From assembly GCA_004138175.2 (NCBI GenBank), contig RYFE02000021.1, positions 1 through 64,000 of the forward strand: 64,000 nt of DNA, given 5' to 3'. The stretch comes from Chloroflexales bacterium ZM16-3. GTDB lineage: Bacteria > Chloroflexota > Chloroflexia > Chloroflexales > Chloroflexaceae. The notes beneath the pieces were generated by a model. That model had not been told where the DNA came from and did not search any database. It was given only the letters and a program-made list of their open reading frames with translations. Below, in pieces: positions 34,257 through 43,277 of the stretch. Position 1 is the first letter of the stretch, and each line of letters opens with the position of its first letter. The translations under genes were made by a program, and so were the position numbers.

Positions 34257-35750
34257 TTAGTCTTTCTTCCCAAACAGACCGGTCGGCCGGATCAGCAGCA
34301 CCAGGGCCATAATCAGCACGGTGGAGGCGCGGGCGATCGAGGGCGAGAACTTGACCGCCTCGGCCATGAAGGGCAGCTGGATGCCCGAGAGCACGATCTG
34401 GTCGCCGAAGGCGCGGGCCAGGCCCACCAGCAGGGCGCCGGCGGCCGCGCCGCCGTAGCTGCCCATGCCGCCGATCACCACGGCGATGAACGCCTGGAGC
34501 TGAAACTCCTGGCCGATGCCGGGGTTCACGCCGATGAAGGGCGCGGCGGCCACCCCGCCTAGCGCGGCCAGCCCGGCCCCCAGGGCGAAGACCAGGGTGA
34601 AGACCCAGCGAACATTGATCCCGAGCGCCTGCACCATCTCGGCGTCCTGCACGCCGGCTCGGATGATCATGCCCAGCCGCGAGCGCCGCAGCAGCACGGC
34701 GATCGCGGCGAACATGATCAGGCCGAGCACGATGATGAAGATCCGGTAGCTGGGGAAGGGGCGGCCGAGCACGTCGATGCTGGCGCAGTGGTCGCCCAGC
34801 CAGGCAACTAGGTTGGGCGAGGGGCAGGCATCGCCGCGCTGGCTGAAGAAGTCCGGCGTGTCCATGTAGTAGCCGGTCGGCCCCCAGACGCCCTTGACCA
34901 GCTCGGTGCCGACGAGCACCAGGCCGAGGGTGACGAGCACCTGGTAGATCGGCCGGCTGTAGAGCGGGCGGATGAGGCTCCACTCGATCAGGCCGCCCAG
35001 GGCCGCGCCGCTGCCCGCGCCCACCACCAGGGCGATCACAAAGCGCAGGTTCGACGACAGGCCGAGGATGGCCCCCTCGCCGACGATGCGGGCCGGGGCG
35101 ATCAGCAGGGCCAGGGCCAGCAGCCCCGCGCCGAGCAGCAGCCCGCGCGGCCCGCGCGAGCGCCCGACGAAGGGCTGGCCCTGGGCCAGCGCGAATCCGC
35201 CAGCCAGGCCAGATGCGGCCAGGGCCAGCAGCCGACCCGCGAAGAGCCCGAGGGCCTCCTGGGCCTCGGCGGTGGGCACATCGCCCCCGGCGCTAATCCC
35301 CGTGCTGGCCAGGGGCGCCAGGTCGAAGCCCCAGGTGCCCAGCAGCAGCAGGGCCACCGCCAGCGCCCAGAGGCCCCAGCGCGCGGCCTGGCCGCCAGGG
35401 ATCCTGGGCAGCATCGGCGCGGCCCGCCGGGCCAGGATGGCCCCGCCGACCACCGCCAGCACCAGCGGCAGCGTGTTCAGCAGGATGCGCGGGTTCGCGT
35501 AGAGCGTGTAGCCCATATACGCGCCAACCATAAACAGCAGCCCGTGGGCGAAGTTCAGCACATCCATCAGGCCGAAGATCAGCGAGAGCCCCGAGGTGAC
35601 AAGGAAGTACAGCGCCCCCAGGGTCAGTCCGGAGAGCAGGATGCTGGCCGCGACCCTCGGCTCGTACTGGCTCAGCGCCCAGCCCATCGCGGCCACGGCG
35701 ATCAGCGTGCCGATGATCAGGGGGCGATTCTGTTTGAGGAAGTTCGTCAT
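34257..35750 (-). CDS. livH: LivH-type ABC permease with an unusual central insertion
   Basis: A 497-residue permease; LivH is usually about 290-300 residues. Family motifs are present at both ends: GALYFLVTSGLSLIFGLMDVLNFAHG with LFMVGAYMGY (about 45-81), then EWSLIRPLYSRPIYQVLVTLGLVLVG (about 256 on), ALGINVRWVFTLVFALGAGLAALGG and VIGGMGSYGGAAAGALLVGL. Between residues about 85 and 230 there are some 130 extra residues with about four hydrophobic stretches and a Gly/Ala/Arg-rich loop. The insertion is in frame and has the same composition as the rest, so it looks like real protein. Preceded by a heptamer repeat block. Confidence 0.9.
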   Translation of the reverse strand: MTNFLKQNRPLIIGTLIAVAAMGWALSQYEPRVAASILLSGLTLGALYFLVTSGLSLIFGLMDVLNFAHGLLFMVGAYMGYTLYANPRILLNTLPLVLAVVGGAILARRAAPMLPRIPGGQAARWGLWALAVALLLLGTWGFDLAPLASTGISAGGDVPTAEAQEALGLFAGRLLALAASGLAGGFALAQGQPFVGRSRGPRGLLLGAGLLALALLIAPARIVGEGAILGLSSNLRFVIALVVGAGSGAALGGLIEWSLIRPLYSRPIYQVLVTLGLVLVGTELVKGVWGPTGYYMDTPDFFSQRGDACPSPNLVAWLGDHCASIDVLGRPFPSYRIFIIVLGLIMFAAIAVLLRRSRLGMIIRAGVQDAEMVQALGINVRWVFTLVFALGAGLAALGGVAAAPFIGVNPGIGQEFQLQAFIAVVIGGMGSYGGAAAGALLVGLARAFGDQIVLSGIQLPFMAEAVKFSPSIARASTVLIMALVLLIRPTGLFGKKD

Positions 35751-35763
35751 GTGTTGTCTTTCT

Positions 35764-35889
35764 GGGAGTCAGGAGTCGGGAGTCGGGAGTTGGGAGTCGG
35801 GAGTCGGTGATGCAACTGTGTATTGACAACTCCCAGGGGGCTCACCCGGTGCTCGGCCCTGACTCCCGACTCCCGACTCCCGACTCCTG
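35764..35889. repeat. inverted GGGAGTC heptamer blocks between livF and livH
   Basis: The left block (35764-35808) has about six GGGAGTC-type units, the right block (35859-35889) four in the opposite orientation. About 50 bp between them include TGTATTGACAA. The pair can form a long hairpin. Confidence 0.88.
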
Positions 35890-35890
35890 A

Positions 35891-36578
<688 letters not shown>

Positions 36579-36589
<11 letters not shown>

Positions 36590-37346
36590 GGCGGTACGCC
36601 TCCCCGAGGTAGGCACTCTGCACGGCGGGGTTAGCGGCGATGGCGGCGGGGTCGCCCTCGGCCAGCACGCGGCCCTGGTGCATCACGGTAATCATGTCTG
36701 AGAGGCTCATCACCACGCCCATGTTATGCTCGACGAGCAGGATGGTCTTGCCGGTGTCGCGGCGAATGCCGCGCAGCACCTCCAGCAGCAGCGGCACCTG
36801 CTCGGTGGCCATACCGGCGGTCGGCTCGTCGAGCAGCAGCAGCTCCGAGTCGGCGGCGAGCAGGATGGCCAGCTCCAGGCGGCGCTTATCGCCGTGGGGC
36901 AGGGTCGCGGCCACATCGGCGGCGCGGGCGGCCAGGCCGACCAGCCCCAGCGCGTGGCGGGCGCGCTCCTCGTAGCGGCGGAAGGCGGCGGCGTGCGCCC
37001 AGATCTTCAGGCTGTCCCGCCCCTGCGCCTGGGCCGCCAGGCGCACATTCTCCAGCACCGAGAGGCTGGGGAAGACGTTGGTGATCTGGAAGGAGCGGCC
37101 GACCCCCAGGTGGGCGATGCGGTGCAGCGGCAGCCGGGTGATGTCGCGCCCGCGCAGCAGCACCTGGCCGCTGGTCGGCTTCATGAAGCCGCTCAGCAGG
37201 TTGAACAAGGTGGTCTTGCCTGCCCCGTTCGGCCCGATGATCGCGTGGAAGCTGCCGGCCGCCACCGCGATGTCCACGCCATCCACGGCGCGCAGGCCGC
37301 CGAAGTGGCGGGTCAGGCCCACGGCCTGGATGATCACTTCGCTCAA
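36579..37346 (-). CDS. livG: ABC transporter ATPase LivG
   Basis: A 255-residue ATPase of the LivG branch. Seen: LTRHFGGLRAVDGVDIAV, Walker A GPNGAGKTTLFNLLSGF, RSFQITNVFPSLSVLENVRL, a signature region with the degenerate LPHGDKRRLELAILLA (typical of LivG, in place of LSGG), Walker B LLLLDEPTAGM and ILLVEHNMGVVMSL. The best start is TTG at 37346, with a G-rich stretch five bases upstream; there is no ATG in the right place, and the in-frame sequence further upstream is hairpin-repeat DNA. Confidence 0.92.
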
Positions 37347-37364
37347 GGTGCCCCCGTAATATTT

Positions 37365-37489
37365 TTTATCTTGGGTGTGGGCGGCGCAGCCGCCCACACC
37401 CAAGATAAAGCGGTCTGGGGCGAAGCCCCAGAGACTCAGTGCCTCAATACCTCAGCGCCTCAGTGCCTCAACACCTCAGCGCCTCAGTG
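37365..37489. repeat. composite hairpin element plus octamer repeat after livK
   Basis: A 21-bp perfect stem (37365-37385 with 37389-37409, loop GCA; arms TTTATCTTGGGTGTGGGCGG...), then a CTGGGG-CGAAG-CCCCAG stem (37415-37431), then seven 8-bp units of CCTCAGYG type (37434-37489). The T-run/A-run polarity of the first stem is opposite to an intrinsic terminator. It fills the gap between livK and livG. Confidence 0.88.
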
Positions 37490-37493
37490 ATGC

Positions 37494-38861
37494 TTACTTA
37501 CAGCGGGCCAGCTCGGCGGGCACCGCGCAGGGCGGGGCGGTCTCCTCGGGCGTGAAGGCGCTGACCAGGTCGAAGAACTTGAAGTCGGGGTCGGTGGTGT
37601 TCTTCAGCTTGACCAGGGTCATCGGCTGGAGCAGCACGTGGTCCTCGGCGCGCACGGTGTAGCTGCCCTTGGGGCCGTCGAAGGTCATGCCCTCCAGCGC
37701 CTTGATCATCCCGTCGGCGGTCGGGTCGCCGCCGGTGGCCTCCAGCGCCCGCACCAGCATCACCGCCGCGTTGAAGCCGCTCTCGGTGAACAGGTCGGGC
37801 GGGGTGTTGTACTTCGCCTTGTGCTGCTCGACCAGCCAGTTGTTCACCTCGTTGTCGAACAGGCTGTAGTGGTAGACGCTGACGCCCACCGAGCCGATCG
37901 CGTCGGCGTAGCCCTTGGCCATGGTCTGGTTATCGCCGAAGCCGGTGGCGACGGTCATGGCGTCGAAGACGCCGAGCTGCTGCATCTGCTGGAACATCGG
38001 CACGAAGCCGGTGCCCGACCAGGTGACGATCAGGACCTCGGCGCCCGAGTCGAGCAGCTGGTTGATGTAGGGCGTGAAGTCGGTGGTGTCGGCAGGGGCG
38101 AAGACGGTGCCAGCGCCCTTGTCGTCGTCATTGGTGACGAAGGTGCCGCCGAGACCCTTGACGGTGGCGTAGAAGGCGGCGGCCGAGCCCTGGCCGAAGG
38201 CATTGTCCTGGGCGATCTGGACAAACTTCGTGCCAGTCTTCAGCAGGGCCGACCCCATGGTCAGGGCGTCCTGGGCGCTGGTGCGCCCGGCGCGGAAGGT
38301 GTACTCGTTGAAGTTCGCGCCGGTGAGCGCCGGTGAGGCGGCGGGCGTGCTGATGTAGACGATCTTGTTCTCGGCGGCCACCCCGGAGATGGCCAGGGCC
38401 ACCGGCGAGCTGGGTACGCCCACCAGGATCGTCGCGCCGTCCTTCTCGATCGCCTCGCGAGCCAGGGAGACGCCCGTCTCCGGGGTGCTTGCGGTGTCCT
38501 TGGTGACGACCTGGATGGGGTGACCGGCGACGGCGTTGGTGCCGCCGGTGGCGTAGTCGAGGCCCAGCGTAAAGCCGCGCTCAAGCATCGGCCCGTAGAC
38601 GGCGAGCAGGCCCGAGGCGTCGGTCATCATGCCGACGACGATCGGGTCGCCGCTGGCGGTCGGAGCCTCGGTGGCGGCCTCGGTGGCGACGGGTGCCTCG
38701 GTGCCGACTGGGGCAGCGGCCTCGGTGGCCTCGGCGGCCTCGGTGGCGGCGGGCTCGGTGGGCGCGGCGGCGGGCGCGCCGCCACATGCGGCCAGGGTCA
38801 GCATCACGGCCAGGGCCAGGGTCAGGAGCGCCCAGCGGGCGCGGCGTGCAGGTCCGTTCAT
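37494..38861 (-). CDS. Liv-type ABC transporter substrate-binding lipoprotein
   Basis: A 455-residue periplasmic-binding-protein-like lipoprotein. The signal peptide ends in the lipobox LAAC (ALLTLALAVMLTLAAC), followed by a Thr/Glu/Ala/Pro linker (TEAA-type repeats, about 35-70). The binding domain starts at GDPIVVGMMTDASGLLAVYG, with HPIQVVTKDTASTPETGVSLAREAI, AENKIVYISTPAASPALTG and FRAGRTSAQDALTMG, typical of the Leu/Ile/Val-binding (Peripla_BP_6) family. This family also binds urea, amides and aromatic or aliphatic carboxylates. Its genomic neighbours suggest an acid that is then converted to a CoA thioester. Confidence 0.92.
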   Translation of the reverse strand: MNGPARRARWALLTLALAVMLTLAACGGAPAAAPTEPAATEAAEATEAAAPVGTEAPVATEAATEAPTASGDPIVVGMMTDASGLLAVYGPMLERGFTLGLDYATGGTNAVAGHPIQVVTKDTASTPETGVSLAREAIEKDGATILVGVPSSPVALAISGVAAENKIVYISTPAASPALTGANFNEYTFRAGRTSAQDALTMGSALLKTGTKFVQIAQDNAFGQGSAAAFYATVKGLGGTFVTNDDDKGAGTVFAPADTTDFTPYINQLLDSGAEVLIVTWSGTGFVPMFQQMQQLGVFDAMTVATGFGDNQTMAKGYADAIGSVGVSVYHYSLFDNEVNNWLVEQHKAKYNTPPDLFTESGFNAAVMLVRALEATGGDPTADGMIKALEGMTFDGPKGSYTVRAEDHVLLQPMTLVKLKNTTDPDFKFFDLVSAFTPEETAPPCAVPAELARCK

Positions 38862-38921
38862 CGGTTGACTCCTTGATATCTTCGATAGGGCGGGCGGGGG
38901 CGATATGCTCCCGAGAGTGTG

Positions 38922-39287
38922 TCACACGTCAACATCCTTCACCAGCACCAGAGCCTCGCCCTCGGCCACGAGGCGCCCGTCTGCGCCGTGGCACGTGGTG
39001 AGCAGGTAGATCAGGTCCTTCTCCGGGCGCACCCGGCTGACCTCGACGGCGGCGATGAGCTGCTCGCCGGGGCGGGCCGGGCCAAGGAAGACGATACGCT
39101 GCTTGAGGTAGTTGGTGCCGGGGCCGGGCAGCCGAGTACCCAGCAGGTAGGAGAACATCCCGCCGATCAGCGGCTCGGGCACGGTGTCGCCCGGCGCGCC
39201 GCCGGCCAGCCCGGCGTAGCTCGCCAGATCCTCGGCGCTGAAGCTGCGCTTGCACTCGGCGCGGGCGCCTAGAATGAGATCGGGCAT
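38922..39287 (-). CDS. MaoC/hotdog-fold acyl-CoA dehydratase-like protein
   Basis: A 121-residue hotdog-fold protein of the MaoC-like group. The pattern FSAEDLASYAGLAGGAPGDTVPEPLIGGMFSYLLG aligns with the hydratase region, but the usual DxNPxHxD is replaced by an A-G-x-P-G-D stretch, so it may be a non-catalytic partner subunit or have a different thioester activity. The second half (LKQRIVFLGPARPGEQLIAAVEVSRV) is typical of hotdog proteins. A normal MaoC gene lies two genes upstream (40095), so the two could form a heterodimer. Confidence 0.75.
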   Translation of the reverse strand: MPDLILGARAECKRSFSAEDLASYAGLAGGAPGDTVPEPLIGGMFSYLLGTRLPGPGTNYLKQRIVFLGPARPGEQLIAAVEVSRVRPEKDLIYLLTTCHGADGRLVAEGEALVLVKDVDV

Positions 39288-39333
39288 AGCGCTCCTTAAG
39301 GGGCGGCCCTTGTGTCCGCCCCGAGGGATTCCT

Positions 39334-40098
39334 CTAACCCCTCCTCCGCTGTAAAAACGCCGCCATCCCCCGCTCGGCCTCGGCGCTGGCGATCTGGGCC
39401 ACGAAGGCGGCCCGCTCGGCCTCCAGGCGCGCGGCCAGGGCCGCCGTGTCGCCCCAGAGTAGCCGGCGGGCGCTGCGGGCGCTGCCGGGTAGCTGGACGG
39501 CCATGGCGTGGGCCGTCGCCATGGCCTCCTCGTCGATGCGGGCCGCCGGGACGACCCGGCTGGCTAGTCCTATGGCCACGGCCTCGTCCGCGCCGATGCT
39601 GCGGTCGAGCAGCAGGCCCTCGGCGGCCCGGCGGCGGCCGATCTGCTCGGGCAGCATGGCCGTCCAGCCGCCGTCGGGGCTGAAGCCGACGGTGGTGTAG
39701 TAGGGGGTGATGCTGGCCTCCGGGCTGAGCAGGGCGACATCGGCGGCCAGCATCAGGCCCAGCGATCCGCCGGTGAGCACGCCCTGGACGGCGGCCACCA
39801 GGGGCAGGGGCTGGCCGATCAGGGCCAGGATGGCCTGGTTGAGCAGGCCCACCAGCCGCGCCGCGTAGACGGGCCTGTCCTCGCTCTCGGCGATGGCGCG
39901 CACGTCGCCGCCGGTGGAGAAGGAGCGCCCCTCGGCCCGCAGCACGGCGGCGCGCAGCCCTGGCGCGGACGCCAGGCTATCGGCAGCGGCGATCAGCTGC
40001 TCCAGCAGCTCGGGCACCAGGCTGTTGTGGCGCTCTGGCCGACACAGGCTGATCGTCGCCACCGGCCCATCGATCTCCACTCGCACAAGCTGGCTCAT
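39334..40098 (-). CDS. enoyl-CoA hydratase/isomerase family protein
   Basis: A 254-residue crotonase. Seen: VRVEIDGPVATISLCRPERHNSLVPELL, the oxyanion-hole strand AEGRSFSTGGDVRAIAES, PLPLVAAVQGVLTGGSLGLMLAADVALLSPEASI and a C-terminal helical region. Position one of the usual catalytic Glu pair (GxCxxGE) reads LTGGSLGLM, so classic hydratase activity is doubtful; isomerase, hydrolase or another crotonase reaction is possible. The ATG overlaps the stop of the MaoC gene by four bases (ATGA). Confidence 0.85.
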   Translation of the reverse strand: MSQLVRVEIDGPVATISLCRPERHNSLVPELLEQLIAAADSLASAPGLRAAVLRAEGRSFSTGGDVRAIAESEDRPVYAARLVGLLNQAILALIGQPLPLVAAVQGVLTGGSLGLMLAADVALLSPEASITPYYTTVGFSPDGGWTAMLPEQIGRRRAAEGLLLDRSIGADEAVAIGLASRVVPAARIDEEAMATAHAMAVQLPGSARSARRLLWGDTAALAARLEAERAAFVAQIASAEAERGMAAFLQRRRG

Positions 40099-40487
40099 AC
40101 ACCCCCCCAGCGCAGCGTCGTCTCGCCATCGCAGACAAGGTCGCCGTCGCCGCGCATGATCTGCGTCGTAATACGGGCCTCGCGTCCGTCGCTCGCCAGC
40201 TCAAGCACCCGCAGCTCGACCGTCAGCGGGTCGCCGGCATAGGTCGGCGCAGGGAAGACCAGGCGTTGCTCGACCTGGGCGGCCCCCGGCGCGAGGCGAG
40301 CAAGCTCGGCGCGGATGAGCGCGTAGAGCAGCATCCCGTGGCTCACCGTGCGCCCGAAGCGCGTGCGCGCGGCGAAGTCCGAGTCCACATGGATCGGGTT
40401 ATCGTCGCCGCTCAGCCGGGCGAACAGGTCGAAATCGGCCTGGGTGAGCGTGCGCGCGGCTGCGTGTGTCTGTCCGACAGAAAGCAT
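40095..40487 (-). CDS. MaoC-family (R)-specific enoyl-CoA hydratase-like protein
   Basis: A 130-residue hotdog protein with the complete hydratase 2 motif: LTQADFDLFARLSGDDNPIH followed by VDSDFAARTRFGRTVSHGML. The catalytic Asp and His are present (D-x-N-P-x-H). Such enzymes hydrate trans-2-enoyl-CoA to (R)-3-hydroxyacyl-CoA or the reverse. It is coupled to the crotonase gene through an ATGA overlap. Confidence 0.9.
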   Translation of the reverse strand: MLSVGQTHAAARTLTQADFDLFARLSGDDNPIHVDSDFAARTRFGRTVSHGMLLYALIRAELARLAPGAAQVEQRLVFPAPTYAGDPLTVELRVLELASDGREARITTQIMRGDGDLVCDGETTLRWGGV

Positions 40488-40498
40488 GGATATTCCTC

Positions 40499-40535
40499 GT
40501 AGGGCCGCAGCGCGCTGCGGCTCTACACGTCCCTA
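40499..40535. repeat. GTAGGG palindrome (GCGC-centre type) with half copy
   Basis: A 28-bp palindrome with one mismatch (40499-40526) plus a half element ending CCCTAC. The CTA at 40533-40535 in the half element is the TAG stop of the acyl-CoA ligase gene. Confidence 0.85.
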
Positions 40536-42059
40536 CGGCGCACCAAATTCTCTTCTCAAATCCCCGCGATTCACCTTCCCGAGGGTGTTGCGCGGCAGGG
40601 CGTGTACGAACACCACGACGCGGGGCTGCTTGTAGCGGGCCAGGCGGCCCTCGCACCAGGCGATCAGCTCCTCGGCAGACGCCTCGGCATCTGGCCGCAG
40701 GGCCACGATGGCCCGGCCCACCTCGCCCCACTGCGCGTCGGCCACGCCGATCACGCAGCACTCAGACACGGCGGGGTGCTCGGCCAGCGCCGCCTCAACC
40801 TCGGCGGGGTAGACGTTCAGGCCGCCGCTCTTGTACATCTCCTTCAGTCTGCCGACGATGTAGGTGTAGCCCTCATCATCGCGCACGGCCAGGTCGCCGG
40901 TGCGGAACCAGCCGTCCACAAATGCCTCGGCGGTGGCCTCGGGGCGCTGCCAGTACCCTGCGAAGACGTTGGGGCCGCGCAGCCAGATCTCCCCGGCCTC
41001 GTCGGGTGCGGCATCCGCGCCCTCGGGCGTCACCAGGCGCGCCTCGGTGAAGGGCGCGGGCTTGCCGATGAAGCCAGCCTGCCGAGTGCCCGCCGCAAAC
41101 TCGGATGGCTCCAGCATGTAGGCGGTCGGCGAGGTCTCGGTGAGGCCGTAGCCGCCGCCGAAGGGCAGCCCGCGCCGTCGGAAGGCGGCGACCACCTCCA
41201 GCGGGCAGCGGTCGCCGCCGTTGTAGAAGAGCCGCACGCTGCCCAGGTCGGCGGCGGCGAAGGCCGGGCTGGCCAGCATGGCCTGGAAGACCGCCGGCAC
41301 GCCCATCACCACGCTCACATCCTCGTGGTCGATCAGGGCCAGGGCCTGCTCGGGCTCGAAGCGGCGAGGCAGCACCACCCGCGCGCCCAGCAGCAGGGCC
41401 GGCAGGGTGAACAGGCCCAGCCCGCCCACATGCACCATCGGCAGCAGGGTGATGATCGTGTCGTCGGCGGTGAGCCGCAGCGGGACAATGTCGTTCATCG
41501 CGTTCCAGAACTGGTTCGCGTGGGTGAGCAGCGCTCCCTTGGGCCTGCCGGTGGTGCCCGAGGTGTAGACCATCAGCAGCGGGCGCTCCCAGGGCAGCGG
41601 CTCGCCCGGCTCGTCGGCGGGGAAACCCGAGGCCATGTCAGCGAATGAGTCGGCCCCCTCGACCGATGGGCCATCCAGGGCGAACACCTGGCCCACGCCA
41701 GTGAGGTCGCGCAGGGTGCCCGCCAGGCCGACGTGCTCGGCCCCCAGAAACAGCGCCGTCGCGCCGCTGTCTGTGATCTGGTAGGCCAGCTCGGCGGGGG
41801 TGAGCCGGTAGTTGAGGGCCACCACCACCGCGCCGAGCTTGCCCGCGCCGAAGAGCAGCCCCAGGAACTCGGGCGTGTTTAGCGACAGTAGGCCGACCCG
41901 GTCGCCCTCAGACACGCCGACGGCGCGCAGGGCGTGGGCCGAGCGGTTGGCCAGCGCGTTCAGCTCGCCGTAGCTGTAGGTGCGCCCCGGCGCGCTGATC
42001 GCCGCCCGCCCTGGGTGCAGCTGGGCGTGGCGGGTGAGCCATGTTCCAATGCCGTACAT
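40533..42059 (-). CDS. acyl-CoA synthetase (AMP-forming), first of two
   Basis: A 508-residue adenylate-forming CoA ligase. Motifs: P-loop VYTSGTTGRPKGALLTHAN (about residue 165), GGYGLTETSPTAYML, the DGWFRTGDLAVRDDEGYTYIVGRLKEMYKSGG hinge region and the C-terminal catalytic lysine in PRNTLGKVNRGDL. It activates a carboxylic acid to its CoA thioester. Chain length or ring specificity cannot be read from sequence. It shares an operon with a second, distinct ligase. Confidence 0.92.
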   Translation of the reverse strand: MYGIGTWLTRHAQLHPGRAAISAPGRTYSYGELNALANRSAHALRAVGVSEGDRVGLLSLNTPEFLGLLFGAGKLGAVVVALNYRLTPAELAYQITDSGATALFLGAEHVGLAGTLRDLTGVGQVFALDGPSVEGADSFADMASGFPADEPGEPLPWERPLLMVYTSGTTGRPKGALLTHANQFWNAMNDIVPLRLTADDTIITLLPMVHVGGLGLFTLPALLLGARVVLPRRFEPEQALALIDHEDVSVVMGVPAVFQAMLASPAFAAADLGSVRLFYNGGDRCPLEVVAAFRRRGLPFGGGYGLTETSPTAYMLEPSEFAAGTRQAGFIGKPAPFTEARLVTPEGADAAPDEAGEIWLRGPNVFAGYWQRPEATAEAFVDGWFRTGDLAVRDDEGYTYIVGRLKEMYKSGGLNVYPAEVEAALAEHPAVSECCVIGVADAQWGEVGRAIVALRPDAEASAEELIAWCEGRLARYKQPRVVVFVHALPRNTLGKVNRGDLRREFGAP

Positions 42060-42079
42060 ACGATATCCCTTGAGTTTCA

Positions 42080-42139
42080 GATTGTAGATTGCAGATTGAG
42101 CGTAGTGTGTAGGTCAATCTGCAATCTGCAATCTACAAT
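42080..42139. repeat. inverted GATTGCA heptamer blocks
   Basis: The left block (42080-42100) has three direct units, the right block (42115-42139) has about four in the opposite orientation, with a 14-nt loop. The CTA at 42133-42135 in the right block is the TAG stop of the upstream alpha/beta hydrolase gene. Confidence 0.88.
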
Positions 42140-43200
42140 CCCGCAAGCAGCGCGTGGAAGCCCGCGTTAAACTCCTCGGGCTTCTCGATGTAGGGCGTGT
42201 GGCCGCACTCGTCCAGCACCAGCTCGGTGAAGCGGCCCCCGGCGTCGGCGTAGCGCTCCAGCACCCGGCGGGTCTGGCTGACCATCGGCTGGGGTGGGAA
42301 GACCTCGTCGCCCGGCCAGCCGGGGATGGCACCCAGCTTCCCGAGGGTGCCGATCTCAAACAGGCTCATGTCGCCGACGATCTGGTCATTCGCGCCGCGC
42401 ACCCAGAGGATCGGCGGCTTCGGGCTCGCGCCGATGATTCGCGCGACGCTGTCGCCCAGGTACTTAGGTGACAGCGCGTTGTTCGGCCCGTACACGCCCG
42501 GCCCGATGCCCGGCCAGTTCTCGCTGGCCACCATATCGCCGGGGTGATTGTCGGGGCGCACCTTGATGCTGAGCATGCCCGAGAGCAGCTCCTCCTCGCG
42601 GGCTGGCCTGAAGGGCGGCTTCCAGTAGTAGGTGTTCATCACCACGCGCGGGGCCGACTGCGGGTTCTCCTCGCCCCGGTCGCCCTCGCCCTCGCGGCGG
42701 GCGAACTCGGCGCTAACCAGGCCGCCGCCCGAGCCGGCGAAGTCCGGCCAGCTCGGCGTGCCGTCTAGATCCTTGGTGCCGCCAAAGCCGTAGGGCGAGC
42801 CGGGCGCGGCCAGGGTGACGCTGATCAGGCGGGCGGGGGCCGCCGCCAGCATAGCCCAGACGATCGAGCCGCCGAGGGAGTGGCCGACCACATGGAAGCG
42901 ATCTACGCCGAGCGCATCCATCAGGCCCAGCAGGTCGTCCACCCAGTCGTTACAGCCGCGCGTGGCGTCCACCGGCTTAAACTCGGTGTCGCCGTAGCCG
43001 CGATTATCCGGCGCAATAGCGCGGAAGCCGGGCGGCAGGGCCAGCATCGTCTCCTCCCAGTAGGTGGAGCAGGAGTTATTGCCGTGGACGAAGAGGACGG
43101 GCACGCCGTCGGTCGGCCCACTGGTGAGGGCGTGGATCTGGAGCCGGGGGGTGTCCACCAGCTGCGAGCTAATGCCTGGGAGATGAGGAATGCTACTCAC
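42133..43200 (-). CDS. alpha/beta hydrolase of the acyl-CoA cluster
   Basis: A 355-residue alpha/beta hydrolase. Seen: VPVLFVHGNNSCSTYWEETM (oxyanion region), APDNRGYGDTE, nucleophile elbow VVGHSLGGSIVW (Ser), an acid in ILWVRGANDQIVGD and the catalytic His in VLDECGHTPYIEKPEE. It is longer than most, with a large cap insertion (about 165-235). In this context it could be a thioesterase, a ring-fission (C-C) hydrolase or an ester hydrolase that releases the acid substrate. The stop codon is inside a heptamer repeat. Confidence 0.85.
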   Translation of the reverse strand: MSSIPHLPGISSQLVDTPRLQIHALTSGPTDGVPVLFVHGNNSCSTYWEETMLALPPGFRAIAPDNRGYGDTEFKPVDATRGCNDWVDDLLGLMDALGVDRFHVVGHSLGGSIVWAMLAAAPARLISVTLAAPGSPYGFGGTKDLDGTPSWPDFAGSGGGLVSAEFARREGEGDRGEENPQSAPRVVMNTYYWKPPFRPAREEELLSGMLSIKVRPDNHPGDMVASENWPGIGPGVYGPNNALSPKYLGDSVARIIGASPKPPILWVRGANDQIVGDMSLFEIGTLGKLGAIPGWPGDEVFPPQPMVSQTRRVLERYADAGGRFTELVLDECGHTPYIEKPEEFNAGFHALLAGL

Positions 43201-43223
43201 CGTTGAGTCCTTTCTTTATCCTG

Positions 43224-43277
43224 GTAGGGGTGGCTCGTAGGGGCGGCTCGTAGGGGCGGCTCGCGAGCCGCCCCTAC
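43224..43277. repeat. GTAGGG palindrome with two extra half copies
   Basis: Half copies at 43224 and 43237 precede a perfect 28-bp palindrome at 43250-43277. The right-hand CTA (43274-43276) is the TAG stop of the second acyl-CoA ligase gene. Confidence 0.9.
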
